Source: Cadophora sp. MPI-SDFR-AT-0126 (Eukaryota; Ascomycota; Leotiomycetes; Helotiales; Ploettnerulaceae). From it: a stretch of 64,000 nt of DNA. This document shows, piece by piece, positions 24,118 to 35,864 of this stretch (position 1 is its first letter; each line of letters starts with the position of its first letter). The position numbers were made by a program, and so were the translations under genes. The notes under the pieces are model-generated. The model was not told the DNA's origin. It saw only the letters and a list, made by a program, of their open reading frames with translations, and searched no databases. The stretch is taken from the NCBI GenBank assembly GCA_020747065.1, contig JAGMVK010000015.1, positions 1,302,001 to 1,366,000 of the forward strand, read 5' to 3'.

Positions 24118-26390
24118 TGATTTTTCTTTTATTATAATTTCCTTATAACTCTTATTAATCACTTATAATTATTTTCAGTTATATTTAAGATATAGAAGGG
24201 AGAATAAGTTTAATTTGTAAGTAATTATCCTTTAATTCAAAGCACTAATAAGTGGCCTTACAACAATACTTTAATAGGGACTAAGTACTAGTTTTACTAT
24301 AGGGAATTACTCTTATATACTAGTATAAAGAAAGTGCCGCTATAAAGAATTAATTATAAAGCCTTTCTGAAATAGGGCCTATTCCCTTACTTATAAGTAG
24401 TACTTAGATTAACTAGTATATTACTAGATTCCTTCTTTCCGGCGCTACTTAAGCAATTTTCACCTTAATTTTTCTTTACTTAAGAGCCTGAATCTTTTTT
24501 ATCTCTATTTCTATTATTTCCTATAAGGGTCTTACGCTTAATATTACTATAATAAGATATAATAAAAGCTATAGCCTTCTTAACCTGCTTCTCTATATAA
24601 GAGAGGATCTGCCTATAGTCTTATAGAAGTTTTAGTTAAATAGGAACTAGAGTATATTTAGTAAAGATTCAAAGTAAAAAAAAAGGGGATTACTTATAAA
24701 TTAACTTTAGGTAAGATCTACTATTCTAGTATAAAAAGTACGAATTTCCTTTAATAATACTAAACTTATCTTATCTTAAGTCTTTAGTAGTTCAATAATT
24801 ATAATCCAGAGTTTTATATTAATAGTTATAATAGTAGTAGAGATAGTAGTAGTATCCTTACTAGTAAGGGTATAAGTGAGTTCTTAGTACTTAGTATTTA
24901 AGAACTAGGGGATCTATAAATAGGTTAGTTATAGATTATATTTAGGGTAGTTTAGAATTTAGGATTAGAAAAAGGGAAGGAGGTACTTATAGGATTATAT
25001 AGGGATTTCTTTTTAGTGTAATATAAGTATTTCTTGCTCTCTCGCTTATTAAAGGAGCAGATATAGTTCGATTTCTTTACTAAGAATTAGATATAATAGA
25101 TATAGTAGTTTTAGTAGGTAGTAATAAGAGCTCTAAATAGTGTTAGTGTAAGTACTATTTATATTAGTATCTATTTCATTACTAAACTACCTATAATTCT
25201 TTTGAATTTCTATACTTACTTTTACTTATTTAATTTAATATAGACTATAATAAAATATTAGCAAATATTTCTTAAGATTAAAGATTTATATATTTATAAA
25301 TAATTCTTTAATATTTACTTAAAAAGGAAGAGCTTCAGAATAAAGAAAGATCTCGGTTTTATATAGCTAGCAATAGCCTCGCTTAGTATTTGTTTACTTA
25401 CTATTATCTTCTAACAGGCCGCATTAACTACTTCCGACGTATAGCTTTCAGGCTATAACCGAAGGTCTTTCAGACTATAGTACTTCCGTAGCTCCGTACT
25501 TAGTACACTTATTCTACCTCCTTTACCTATATGATTACTCTTTACAACTGTTTTTTTCTTATAATTAGAATAGAGATTTGCTTAAAAACTGTCTTTCTAA
25601 AAGAAGATTTACTAGTATTAATCTATAGGCCTATATAGGATATGTCTTAGCTAGAATAGGGGGTAGGACCACTTATAGAGGCGATTTAGTGGTGTTTCAG
25701 AGGTAGTATATAATCTAGTATCTCCCGCCCCCTCTTAGAAATACACAGATTTTCTACACTATTAAGCTTAATATACATATATATGATATTTATACTTGAT
25801 TCTTAGCTTATATTCGGTATTGAACCGATATCTAAGATACTAAAGCTACTTTTAGAAAAGCGATAGATCTACTTTATAAGATTCTTTAATATAACGCTAA
25901 AAGAACTCAAAGAGAATAGTATTTATACGTAGCTAGAAGCTATAAACCTCGATAGCGAATATACTAATAAAGAAGATAATTATATTCGGAAGTATATAAC
26001 TAACCCTAAACTTATTAGGTAAATCATAATCTCGGGCTACGATAACGAGATAATACCGTACGATAGCGACGAGGAAGAAGTCGAGAACTTAAAGGAGAAG
26101 GCCGAGGGCGTTTGCTAAACCCTTTTTTTTAAAAACTACTTAATTTACCGCTTAGCGGACTTTTCACAGAGAAATTTAGAAAATTACTTAAAGAGAAAAG
26201 AGTTTATACTACGACTAATATAACTCTAAGTATTAGATTAATATCAAAACTTAAGTTATTTACGAGGAACCTGATAGGATCGCTATAAGAGAACTTTAAT
26301 AAAAGAAACAATATAAAGTAGCTGAATAAAGTTATTTAAGTCTCAAAGTCTTGCTTTGTTACTATTGAATTCCTATTTCATTTTTTTCTG
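24118..26390. other. AT-rich RIP-mutated repeat debris, including the presumed start of the copia 3' LTR
   Basis: The sequence after the polypurine stretch should begin the 3' LTR of C (tgatttttc at 24118), but its end cannot be fixed without the 5' copy. The rest is low-complexity AT-rich DNA. A short + frame around 25830-26115 ends with an acidic tail (DSDEEEVENLKEKAEG) and may be the C-terminus of a dead transposon protein; I do not recognise it. No intact gene is present. Confidence 0.5.
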
Positions 26391-28250
26391 TTCTTAGGTG
26401 TGGTTACTTAGATGGCTTAGATAAGGTGATTCGGGCAGGGCTTCTTTATCACGATTCAGATTCCTATGTGTGGTTCAAGCAAGGGTAGATACTCGTAGAT
26501 TTTACTCTATTGATTTCATTAACGACGTTTAAATTGATTCCTTGCTACAAGCTAACTAGATTGGCCTCCTCCTCTTCCTAAGAAGATTGAAGCAATTCCT
26601 TGCCACTAACCGACTGGCTTGTTCGCTATTCTTTCCCTTCTTTTTCGCAGCCCAGTAGGCTCGGCTTTCTTTCTTCCCCCACAAAAACAAAAACAACTCC
26701 TTGCTGCTAAGTAACTAACTCGTTCGTTCTTCTTTCCCTCCTTTCTGATTGCCCAGACTTGTGTTTAACTTCTTCTTGTCCCTCTTCTTTCACTTCGTAT
26801 CTTAAAGTTTCCAACCTGCCACCAAATCAATTTACCCGCTGGCTCCTGGGCGCGATCTTTATAGAAATCAAAAATCTCCTCAGCGCCAACATATGGCCTT
26901 GACCAATTTAGGTTCCTTTTCCACGAGTATGTATATTCATGTGCGGGGATATCGCAAGAGCAGCTTTGAAACCAACATGTTAGTACTTTGTGAAGTAAAG
27001 TATGAAATGTGAAAGATCACATTAGAACACGCCTAGGGTTTGCAAAAACTTGCCTAGGATAGCTATTCTCGAGCTATATGCCTCTAATATCATCATTCTT
27101 CTTATAAACCGTTAGTAATACCGGCTGATCTCCCAGTATTTTATTGAACAGTTTCACTGCGGCAATGCCTGAAATCTCGGCGCTAACGGCGATGACTCGG
27201 ACTGGTCTTGGTTTGCCCAACCATTACAGAGAGTCGACCAGTTGGGATTCGTCTGTTGAGCCCATGTTGGCGATTGGTTGATTTGTGTTGTTAGCAAAGA
27301 TTTGAATAAGACAGGGACAGAGAGATAAGAAAGATCACAGGAAAAAGTTTGATTTCGAAGAGTACGTGCGTCCATATTACAAACTAGCAAGAACTTCATT
27401 CGATATTAAGTAGAACTTCGGGGTCTCTGAGGAAAAAGGGGAGCCATATCAGACAATGCGCGAAGTAGTCGCGAAAACACCTGCCAAGCTTAGGGCGGGA
27501 AACTACATACAGGTCGAACAGGCAAATCTTCACAGGGAACGTACTCCATACAGTAGTGTGAGAGAGGAGTACAAAAGTCGAGGATTCGCTCGGTTCCCCA
27601 CAAGCCCCGACGCAAAATCTCCTCCATTAGGGAGGGGGACCGGGGCTGTCTGTCCCTGCAGCTCCTACGACCTTTGTTACACTCTGCCACCTCTCCCCCT
27701 CTAAATAATATTAGCTACGGGTCAGAAGCGCCAAGGGGGACTTTGAAACCCTGATCGAGGTTGAGAATTAACAAATTCATTAGAGAAACACCCAGAAGGC
27801 GATCTACACTAGGTGCAGTTTTCGTAAAGAGGGGATAGCCCTTGTACCCTACCCCAAAAAATAAAGTTACACCTATGCGGGAATTCTCCACCCCCTTTCC
27901 CTACCCCTACAAAAGCTTTAGTAGTTGAATCCCCTCCCCCACAACTAAATAATATTATTCGGTAGAGATTTTTGGGTTTGAATATAAACGAGAGTTTTTA
28001 GGTGGCTAAAGGATCTTGCTCGTATATTTGCACCAGCTAAAAGTTGTTTTATTATTAAAACGGGGGGTGGAAGTAAAAGGTTTTAGAACTGAAAACAGTA
28101 GTAGATTTCACTAGCTTAACCCTTTGCTAATTACCTACACATCTATCTCCGCCGAATAACGTTATGCGGGGGTGCGGGGAGGTAGGGTACTAAGTAAATA
28201 ATGCAGATTTCTTGTCTATGCTTTCGAAGCTAGTTCTTTTCTAAGAGGAG
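26391..28250. other. Balanced-composition stretch without a supported gene
   Basis: Base composition changes sharply at about 26390 and returns to AT-rich by about 28250. It is T/C-rich at first, with two similar pieces (caattccttgccactaacc near 26592 and acaactccttgctgctaagt near 26692). Small open frames at 27154-27399 (-), 27456-27704 (+) and 27490-27690 (-) overlap each other and have no family resemblance or splice support. I regard this as a gene-free remnant of non-repeat DNA, possibly old intergenic sequence. Confidence 0.4.
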
Positions 28251-29699
28251 TAAATATTATGAAATTCCGACGCTCTACGAAGTATTAGTCTATAGTCCCT
28301 GTTTTTGGTAAAGAGGTGCACTATATAAATACAAAATATAGATTATTTCTAATATATACAAAGTAGATAATCCGTATCACAGATTCAAAAGCTCAAAGCC
28401 TTCTTTCAAATTAGAGATATTAATTAATCCAAGAATATTATATTAAAAAGGTATCTTTATTTATGTAATTAAGAATTGCAAGGATATTAAACTATTATAA
28501 TTATAAAACGAGTTGCATAATTATAAATACGGAAAAAATTATATTTAATCAAAGTTAATTTATAGTAAAGCGGATTTGCCTTAAGAATATTTATTTGATT
28601 TTATACTTAATATAAAAACTATATAATTCACACGATTATAAAATCTTTGTATTATTTTAATAAGAATACGAATATTTATATTATTTACTAATTCACTTAG
28701 ACTTGAAGGAAAGGTAATGCTTTAAAAGAGCTTAGAAAACAATACTTGTTAACTATTAGAAGATTACTGTTTAAAAAAGTGCTTAATATAAAAATAAGAT
28801 TAATTAATTACTCTTAACGATATACTTGAAAATAAAAACAATAAAAATAAAAGCGATACGCTTAAAGCCGAGCTTTTATAGCGTTTTAGAAAAGACCTTA
28901 AATAAAATTCTAAGCAGATCCGTTTTAATTTATATAATAATATAACGCGATTAATAATAAGCGTGTTTAAGATTACTACTTATATATTAAAAACCAGGTT
29001 CTGAGTAAAATTAGCCGGAATATTTTTATTAGCAAGAATAAAATATCGCTTATAGCGTTATAATTTAAAAGCCTTAAAGACTTCTCCCTTAGGGTTTAAG
29101 ATTTAGAAATCTTCTAATTTATTTGCAACCTTAAGTCCGAATAGATTTTAAATAATTATACGTATATTAAATTAAAACTTAGTAGTAAATATAATAATAT
29201 CCGCTTTTAATAGCGACTTATTATTAAAAGACAGCTTATTTTCGATATAGCGAATAAGTATAGCATTCGACTTTACTTTAATTTAAATTCAAGCTTAATA
29301 TTAGTAAAGTTCTTAAAAGCGCACGAATATATAAAAGTCTTTTTTTATATACTAAGATTATTCATTGTAATACAGAACCTGCGAAGTAAGATACACTTTT
29401 CTATTTAAAATTAATTTGAAGCATCTAATATTAATATAATATTTTTCATTACGCTCGACTAAATAATAGAAAACATCTTCTTATTGTTTCACGTCGAACT
29501 TTGCTTTTTCTAACGTTTTAAAACGCTTAGGTTTTGCTTTAGCGCTCTTATAATTCATAAGCTTATTAATTATACTTATTACCTCTTAAAGTAATAAAAA
29601 GTGAAGTTTATTAGTAACCTTGGTTAGTATATAATTATTATAAATTACTGATTTATCTTATTAGTATTATTAACGAAACTTTTCGGTAGATTTTTTACT
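28251..29699. other. AT-rich RIP-mutated repeat, unclassified
   Basis: Strongly AT-rich, no open frames of note, and no paired terminal repeats seen. It probably belongs to the same dead element as the broken frame at 29700-30960. Confidence 0.4.
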
Positions 29700-30960
29700 T
29701 TTTATTACCTTCGCGTTATATTTGATAAAAAGCATAATTAGCTTATATTAATATCGCACTAGTTATATTTTAAAAATATATTAAAAAGAAATATTTCTCT
29801 TAATTATTATTATTTAGTTTATCTCTGCGTCGAGTATATTCTTAGCGATACCGCGTGCTAGATTATTAAAATCAGTTAATTTGCACTTTTAATAATATTA
29901 TTTAACTACCTGGGTTTGTAGTTTTGATAATAATACCTTTTAAGCTCTTTTATTACGATACTAACTCGTAATCGATAAAATAAAAGATTATACCGCGAAA
30001 CTTATTCTTTTAAGAAATTTAGTAAAAAGATAATTAAAAATAAAGACGTTGTTAACTTATTTTATTAGAGTACGAAGATATATTTAATACTTAAGTACCG
30101 CACTTAATTAAAAGAACGATATATAATACTATAATAACTTCTTTCTTATTATAAAAGTATTTAAAATGGTTTATAGCTTCTAAAAATTATCTTAACTTTC
30201 GGACTATACTCTCGTTAATATCTAGATTTTCTAAAGTTTCACGTTAGTATATATATAAAAATAATCTTAAATACTAATAAACTTATAATTCCAAACTTTC
30301 TTACTTAATCGTAATATACTTTTATAAGTTTATCTTTTGTAAGATATTATTAAACTTTAAGTAAGAAAGTTCGTTTAAATAATAAATATATTATAATATT
30401 AAATTAGTTTTAAAATAGTAGAATATTTGCTTTATTACTTATTATAGTTTTTAGATATATATATTATAAACAAGATTTTATAAACTTTTATCTCGTTATA
30501 TATTACAGAGGCCTTAATACTTACGTCTTACTAAGTTATAACGAGTCTTTTAATTATTCCCTTCTTACTTATTCCGATTAAGTATAACGTAATTTAAACC
30601 TAAACTCTTAACGCGGCTTTTAGTTGAAAATCTAAATAACTTACTATTAATTATAATATAATTAAAATTATAAAAGCGTGAATTAATATATACGTTATCT
30701 GAATGAATTATATAACCGTTTACGCCGTTTGTATCCTTTATACCGTTTTTAATAGTATTTATAAAAACCTTTTAATAATCCGATAGTACGAGTTCTAACT
30801 TATTAATATTCCTATAATTCTTCAATTGTTCAAGCATAGCTCGCAAAACCCAGTCGGTTCTTAAATAATGCCGAGACTGACTCAACGTTTATATTTTCTT
30901 TAACGCGCACTTTACGTAGCGAAACGAGTAATCGTATTAAATCTAATTAAAAAGAGTAAT
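29700..30960 (-). pseudogene. Long broken frame of an unidentified repeat element
   Basis: On the - strand one frame stays coherent for about 1.25 kb if TAG/TAA are read as former Trp/Gln. Recognisable pieces are YLRTDWVLRAMLEQLKNY (about 30880-30820), SRVKSLGLNYVILNRNK (about 30620-30570), LRQFLEAINHFKYFYNKKE (about 30200-30145) and RYRQEYTRRR-like basic runs near 29830. I do not recognise the family. DWVL..ML..LK followed by LVLSDY loosely recalls the DDE core region of MULE/FAR1-type transposases, but I could not confirm further motifs. It is dead because of the stops. Confidence 0.4.
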
Positions 30961-31959
30961 CTTTTCGTATTCTAAATATTAATTAAAGTCATTTACGAGT
31001 ATATAAATATTAGTTTTATAAAAAAGCCTTTTGAAAAAGTAATAATCTTGGTAATCAATATAACGCTCGAAATTATAAAAAATATATCAGATATAAGTAG
31101 CTTAATTTTTATACTAAACCAATATCGAGTTTATTAAAAGAAGGACTTATAATAGTATATGTTGTTTCCATAGTCACGTTTTAGTCAGATCCTTGCTTAT
31201 TAAGCGTAATCGAGCATTTAAAGGGGGGGCTCCCGGCTGAGCTTCCCCCTTTCTTTGAATACACATTTTTACTATACCGGGACCCCCCCCCCTTAATGTG
31301 TCGATTCTACACCGGAATCAGTGGTACCACCCGACTATAACGATAGTATATATAAAAAAATTCCTACCTAATATTATATAAAGCAAATTCCACTAGTTCG
31401 CAGTTGGAAAAGAAGCAACTCCGGGTACTTACTTATAAAAGTGCTCAGATATAAGATTCGAGTCCTTACGAGGTTAAGCTAAAACGGCAAACCTGAGGTA
31501 GGGCGGCATGCTTCGCACTCTCCCCGCCCTTGCAAGCAAGCGCCCTTCGCGAGTTCCAACCCTGTTATTATTATTATTCGAATATCCATCTTATTAGGTA
31601 CTTATGTTTTACTCCATATTATATTCTTCCCCGGCCTAATTACTTACCTACTTACTTATAGCCGTTTACTTCTATTTATAGTTTTACTTCCACCTCTATT
31701 TCTGTGTTTATAATTTAAATTATTATTATAAGTCTTAAATTCGACCTTAAATTCTTAAAGGTGCTCTTTAAATTACTACTAAATAGCGTTTTACTTGCCT
31801 TATATAATATCGCTACTCGTTATTAAGACTCTGATACTAAATTTAGTGTATTATTAATTATATTTCCCGATTCTGTTGATATAAAAACAACGGGAGTTTT
31901 AAGCTGATATAGCGGATAACTATAAGATTAAGATTAATAATATAGTAAGAAAAGTAGTA
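30961..31959. other. Mixed AT-rich sequence with G/C homopolymers, no gene
   Basis: Contains ggggggg near 31224 and cccccccccc near 31284, with ggctgagcttccccc between them forming a partial inverted repeat (aaagggggggctccc / ggctgagcttccccctt). A GC-rich patch at about 31495-31560 looks tRNA-like by eye but does not fold into a cloverleaf with a proper T arm. No coding region is supported. Confidence 0.4.
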
Positions 31960-32684
31960 GTACGAGTAAAACTTCCGCTTTATTATACTTTTATCTTAAA
32001 TACTTTATTCTTAATAATATTAAAACCTTCTTTAAAGTTATCGCGATATAAGTCTTTATAATTAATATACTAGTATACTCGATTAACTATCGTCTTGCTT
32101 TTAAATATCCTACCCTTATATTTGTCGAAGCCTTTTACCCTTCTCTATTATAGTTCCGATCTTAAGTAAACTCTCTAGATATTGATCTTAATTATATTAA
32201 TATTATTAAAGAATCTTCCGGCGGTAGCTTTATTACCGGTATTACGCTAATAGCTTACGATAACAAACTCTTACTCTCGCTAGCAAAATAGATTTTAATC
32301 TATTTGTTACTTAATAATCGTAACTTAACGCTAAATCCCGTTATCGAACTAATAATAATTTCGCTAATAGAAGATAATATTACTACTTAGACGGCTATAT
32401 TAAGTAATAAGGTGGGTAAAGCGGATGTTCTTATATATCGCGCCTTTACTCGTGCTCTAAATCTTGCCGATTTACTATTAATATGTATTAAAGTTAATAA
32501 GCTAGATATCTTTTGTAATAAGAATATATAGTATACATAAAGGATTACTAAAGCAAATGTTTTAATTAAGTTTTACTTATATTTAGGGCTATCGCATGCA
32601 TTTAAGGTATTGCGCTATAAATCGGTGCAAGCAAAAGAGCGATGGAAAACAGGTTTAAAGCTAAGAGCTATTAGCTCTTTTTAA
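31960..32684 (+). pseudogene. Broken + strand frame of an unidentified repeat element
   Basis: A + frame ends at TAA 32682-32684. Its C-terminal part is coherent for about 400 bp with only Trp/Gln-type stops, including KVGKADVLIYRAFTRALNLA (about 32412-32470) and LGLSHAFKVLRYKSVQAKER (about 32588-32645). Ala, Leu, Arg and charged residues dominate, suggesting a helical domain. Not recognised. It is separated from the - strand frame at 29700-30960 by about 1 kb, so the two may belong to one element. Confidence 0.4.
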
Positions 32685-33173
32685 GTATTTATTTTTAGGA
32701 TTTCAGTTAATCGGGGCAGTGAGAGTGATCGCTCTTTTACTATATTAATATTTAGAATAATAAAGTTTAGAGTTAAATCCATTAGTCGCTCCTCTGTTGT
32801 TATAGAATAACTAATAATAACCAAGTCCCCTAAAACTCACCTTCAAAACACCCCACCTCCTAAGATTTTATGCAGACTGAACTCTTAACTGACTAAATTT
32901 CAAGCATCAATCATTGCAATTGCCTACCCACTGAATGGATCACTGTAGAAAGATTAACTGCCAATCTTACAGCTCAGTAGTCCTATGTTATTTGCTGAAC
33001 CCAAAGGTAGCTAGTCGCGTTACGAGTGTCTTGTTTTTGGAAATTTGAAGAAACAGTTCGCTGACAGAACAAATATTTGGAGCAGCGCCTTCGTCCTAAC
33101 CCCCTGAGATTTAGATTACAAATAAGAATTGAGATTATAACAGCCTGACTGAACCTGATTTTGCTATGGCTAA
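32685..33173. other. 3' flank of the GH2 gene
   Basis: Composition shifts from AT-rich to balanced near 32800. No open frame. It probably holds the 3' UTR and terminator of the - strand gene that ends at 33174, but no specific signal was fixed. Confidence 0.4.
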
Positions 33174-35798
33174 TTACTGGACCTGTAAAGCCACCGACCC
33201 ACCCGCCAGCCCAGGCGAAGTAGCTGATATAGTGATTTCACCGGAAGCTCCTGGGGTGAAACGAACAATAGCAAGCGCAAGACCACCCAGCGTGTTCCGC
33301 GTTAGGGATGGGAAACTGGCCATGTCCGTCTGGTCTCCATTATCAGTGCTTACGATCTCTCCTGGTCCAGAAAGCGAAAATGTGATAGCATTGGTAGCCC
33401 GGGGTACAGTGTCGCCTTGGGAGTCAACCACGGTAACAGTGAGAAAGCTCAGATCAAGACCATCACCACGGATAGTTGTTCGATCCGCAGTCAACTTTAG
33501 CTTTACCGCGTCGCCGGCCGTCCGCTTTGTACCTACAGCCCACTCTTTCCCGTCCTTGTAAGTCACAACCTTCAGATCTCCTGGTGTATACGTAACGGCA
33601 TCCCAACGGAAGCGATACGAGGATGGCCCCTTCGTGACCCGGCCCGCGGACTCGCCGTTAACGAAGAGCTCGGCCTCGTCCGCGCTGGAATACACATGCA
33701 CAGGAGTGATCTGTCCCACACGTTCTGGCCAGTTCCAGTGCGGCAGGATATGTGCCATAGGCACGTTTGGGTTCCACCGTGCCTGGTACAGGTAGAAGCG
33801 ATCCTTCTTGAACCCAGCCAGGTCGACAATGCCGAAGTACGAGCTGCGCGCCCTGCCGTCGAACGGTGTCGGCTCGCCTATATAGTCATGGCCCGTCCAC
33901 ACAAACTCTCCCGCCACGTAAGGGTAACGATCCTGCTGCGCAAAAACTTTGTCGGCGGAAGTCGCCCAGACCGGGGCGTATAGGTCGTAGGAACTGGCGT
34001 ACATGGCCGAGTAATTTCCGCCCGAATCATTGCCGATGATGGCCACCCATTCAGGAGTGACGGGAAATACGTACTGGTCGCGGGTGCTCACTGTTGAAGC
34101 GGTCTCGCTGCCCCAGATCATCTTTTCGGGAAATTGCGTACGGAAAGCTGGGTATAATGAGGTGTTCGAGGTACCTCTGCCCTCGCCTTGGTAGTTCAGG
34201 CCAATGATATCCAACACCTTGGGGAGAGGGTCAGTTTCCCTTGATCTGTCCATTCCCGACGTTGTCGGGCGGGTGGGCTCTTCGGCTCGGATTATGGCCT
34301 GCAGCTCCTGGGCAATTGCGTTGCCGGCTGCCGTTTGTTGCTCCGGAATTTCATTGCCGAAGCTCCAGGAAATGATAGACGGGTGGTTGCGGTCGCGCCG
34401 GAGGAAGGCCCGGAGGTCGGGCTCGTGCCAGTCCTGGAAGATCAGGTGGAAGTCGTTGGTGGTCTTGGGCTGAAGCCAGCAGTCGAAGATCTCAGCCATG
34501 ACCAGAAACCCCAAACGGTCGGCCAGCTCGAGGAACTCAGGCGCGGGTGGGTTGTGTGAGGTGCGGAGCGCGTTGGCTCCCATCTCTTGCAACGACTGTA
34601 GCTGGCGTTCCGCTGCGCGAGTGTTGAAAGCTGCTCCGATAGAACCCAGATCATGGTGGTTGCACGTGCCTTGGATCCGAATTGCCTGGCCGTTCACAAG
34701 AACCCCGTTGTCTTTGTCGTAAGTCACGGCACGAATGCCAAACGGCGTTTCATAGGTGTCGATCGTGGCACCGTCGGCAGACACCGTGGTCACGGCGACG
34801 TACATATAGGGCTGCTGCGCTGGTGGTGGTCCCCAGAGCCGTGGGCTCTGGATTGTGACCGAGCCTTTCACAGTCTGCCTCGTGCCGGCTGCAACAGTTG
34901 CTGCTATTCGTTCAAATACAGCCACCACACTTGCTCCAGCTTGTTCAGTTGCTGTGTCGAGCTCCCTGATCTCGGTCACAACACCCACTTCGCGACTCTT
35001 GCTTCCCTTGTTCTCAATATCTACGGCCAGATTAACAACTGCTACTTCGGCATTAACAGATGGGGTTGTAATATATGTCCCGAACTGGCCTACGTGGACC
35101 GGGTCGACCTTGACAAGCCAGACGTTGCGGTAGATGCCAGCCCCCGGATACCAACGTGAGCTGTCAACCGCATTTTCTAAGCGAATGGCCAAAACATTCT
35201 CCTCTCCTGCTGTCAGGTAAGGGGTGAGATCTAGTCTGAATGAAGCATACCCAAAAGGCCAGCCACCCACGAGCTTCCCATTCAGCCAGACTGCGGCGTA
35301 TGACATGGCGCCGTCAATATCTAGAAAGATGGATTTGCCCTGATCATCGGACGCAATGGCCAGCTTTCTGCGGTACCAGCCGACCCCATTCGAAGGCAGC
35401 CGTCCCATACCACCACTGATACCAGGTGCATTGAACGGCCCCTTGATCGCCCAATCGTGAGGCAGGTCGACGGATTCCCAGCCACCATCATCAAACGAAG
35501 CTTGCACGTAAGTTACATTCCCACCAGGAGATTCCTCCGCCGGCCGCTCCGTTTTGGTGCCATTGATGATGAAGTCATTGCCAGAGGGCAAGATCCATGG
35601 CTTTAACGTGTTGTATGACAGTGAGTCCGGATTCGAGGTGAATCGTGAGAAACGCCAGCCACGATTGATGCTGATCCGCTCGCGGCCTGGAGACGCGGTT
35701 TCCTCTCTGCGAGGTAGTTTGATTGTATGGGCTTGAGCATTCTGCACACTCAGCAGGAGCAGCAGACTCAAAAAGAGCCCGAACACTGCGCGAGACAT
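33174..35798 (-). CDS. Secreted glycoside hydrolase family 2 (beta-galactosidase-like)
   Basis: An intact intronless gene of 874 residues, using the ATG at 35798; the open frame continues 15 nt upstream without an ATG. Residues 1-23 form a signal peptide ending in AQA. A jelly-roll sugar-binding domain spans about 45-230 (DLPHDW, GWYRRK, VWLNGK) and an immunoglobulin-like domain about 240-365. The TIM barrel spans about 365-640, with NALRTSHNPP, the acid/base Glu483 in SWSFGNEIPEQ and the nucleophile Glu565 in MIWGSETAS. A DUF4982-like domain (VHVYSSADEAELFVNG) and a C-terminal invasin/Big-like beta domain follow. It should hydrolyse terminal beta-linked galactose or a related sugar outside the cell. 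Exact specificity cannot be read from sequence. It is flanked on both sides by RIP-mutated repeats but is itself free of RIP-type stops. Confidence 0.93.
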   Translation of the reverse strand: MSRAVFGLFLSLLLLLSVQNAQAHTIKLPRREETASPGRERISINRGWRFSRFTSNPDSLSYNTLKPWILPSGNDFIINGTKTERPAEESPGGNVTYVQASFDDGGWESVDLPHDWAIKGPFNAPGISGGMGRLPSNGVGWYRRKLAIASDDQGKSIFLDIDGAMSYAAVWLNGKLVGGWPFGYASFRLDLTPYLTAGEENVLAIRLENAVDSSRWYPGAGIYRNVWLVKVDPVHVGQFGTYITTPSVNAEVAVVNLAVDIENKGSKSREVGVVTEIRELDTATEQAGASVVAVFERIAATVAAGTRQTVKGSVTIQSPRLWGPPPAQQPYMYVAVTTVSADGATIDTYETPFGIRAVTYDKDNGVLVNGQAIRIQGTCNHHDLGSIGAAFNTRAAERQLQSLQEMGANALRTSHNPPAPEFLELADRLGFLVMAEIFDCWLQPKTTNDFHLIFQDWHEPDLRAFLRRDRNHPSIISWSFGNEIPEQQTAAGNAIAQELQAIIRAEEPTRPTTSGMDRSRETDPLPKVLDIIGLNYQGEGRGTSNTSLYPAFRTQFPEKMIWGSETASTVSTRDQYVFPVTPEWVAIIGNDSGGNYSAMYASSYDLYAPVWATSADKVFAQQDRYPYVAGEFVWTGHDYIGEPTPFDGRARSSYFGIVDLAGFKKDRFYLYQARWNPNVPMAHILPHWNWPERVGQITPVHVYSSADEAELFVNGESAGRVTKGPSSYRFRWDAVTYTPGDLKVVTYKDGKEWAVGTKRTAGDAVKLKLTADRTTIRGDGLDLSFLTVTVVDSQGDTVPRATNAITFSLSGPGEIVSTDNGDQTDMASFPSLTRNTLGGLALAIVRFTPGASGEITISATSPGLAGGSVALQVQ

Positions 35799-35851
35799 TT
35801 GTACGAGTGACAATATTCTGAATCAAGACTGGAGCGTTCCCTGAAACTTAA

Positions 35852-35864
35852 TTTTTTTATATTA
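35852..35864 (-). promoter_or_regulatory. Likely TATA element of the GH2 gene
   Basis: On the - strand the sequence reads TAATATAAAAAAA about 54 nt upstream of the ATG at 35798. The position is a little close, but it is the only TATA-like element in this otherwise balanced upstream region. Confidence 0.4.

Noticed and set aside
27154..27704. Overlapping small frames in the 27-kb balanced stretch
   Set aside because: They overlap on both strands, lack introns or homology marks, and show no coding bias for one frame.
31420..31560. Possible tRNA near the GC-rich patch
   Set aside because: gattcgagtcc looks like a T loop, but no cloverleaf with paired acceptor, D and anticodon arms could be drawn.
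33166..35736. Many frames of 60-168 codons antisense to the GH2 gene
   Set aside because: They are mirror frames of a GC-rich coding region whose - strand reading has full domain support.
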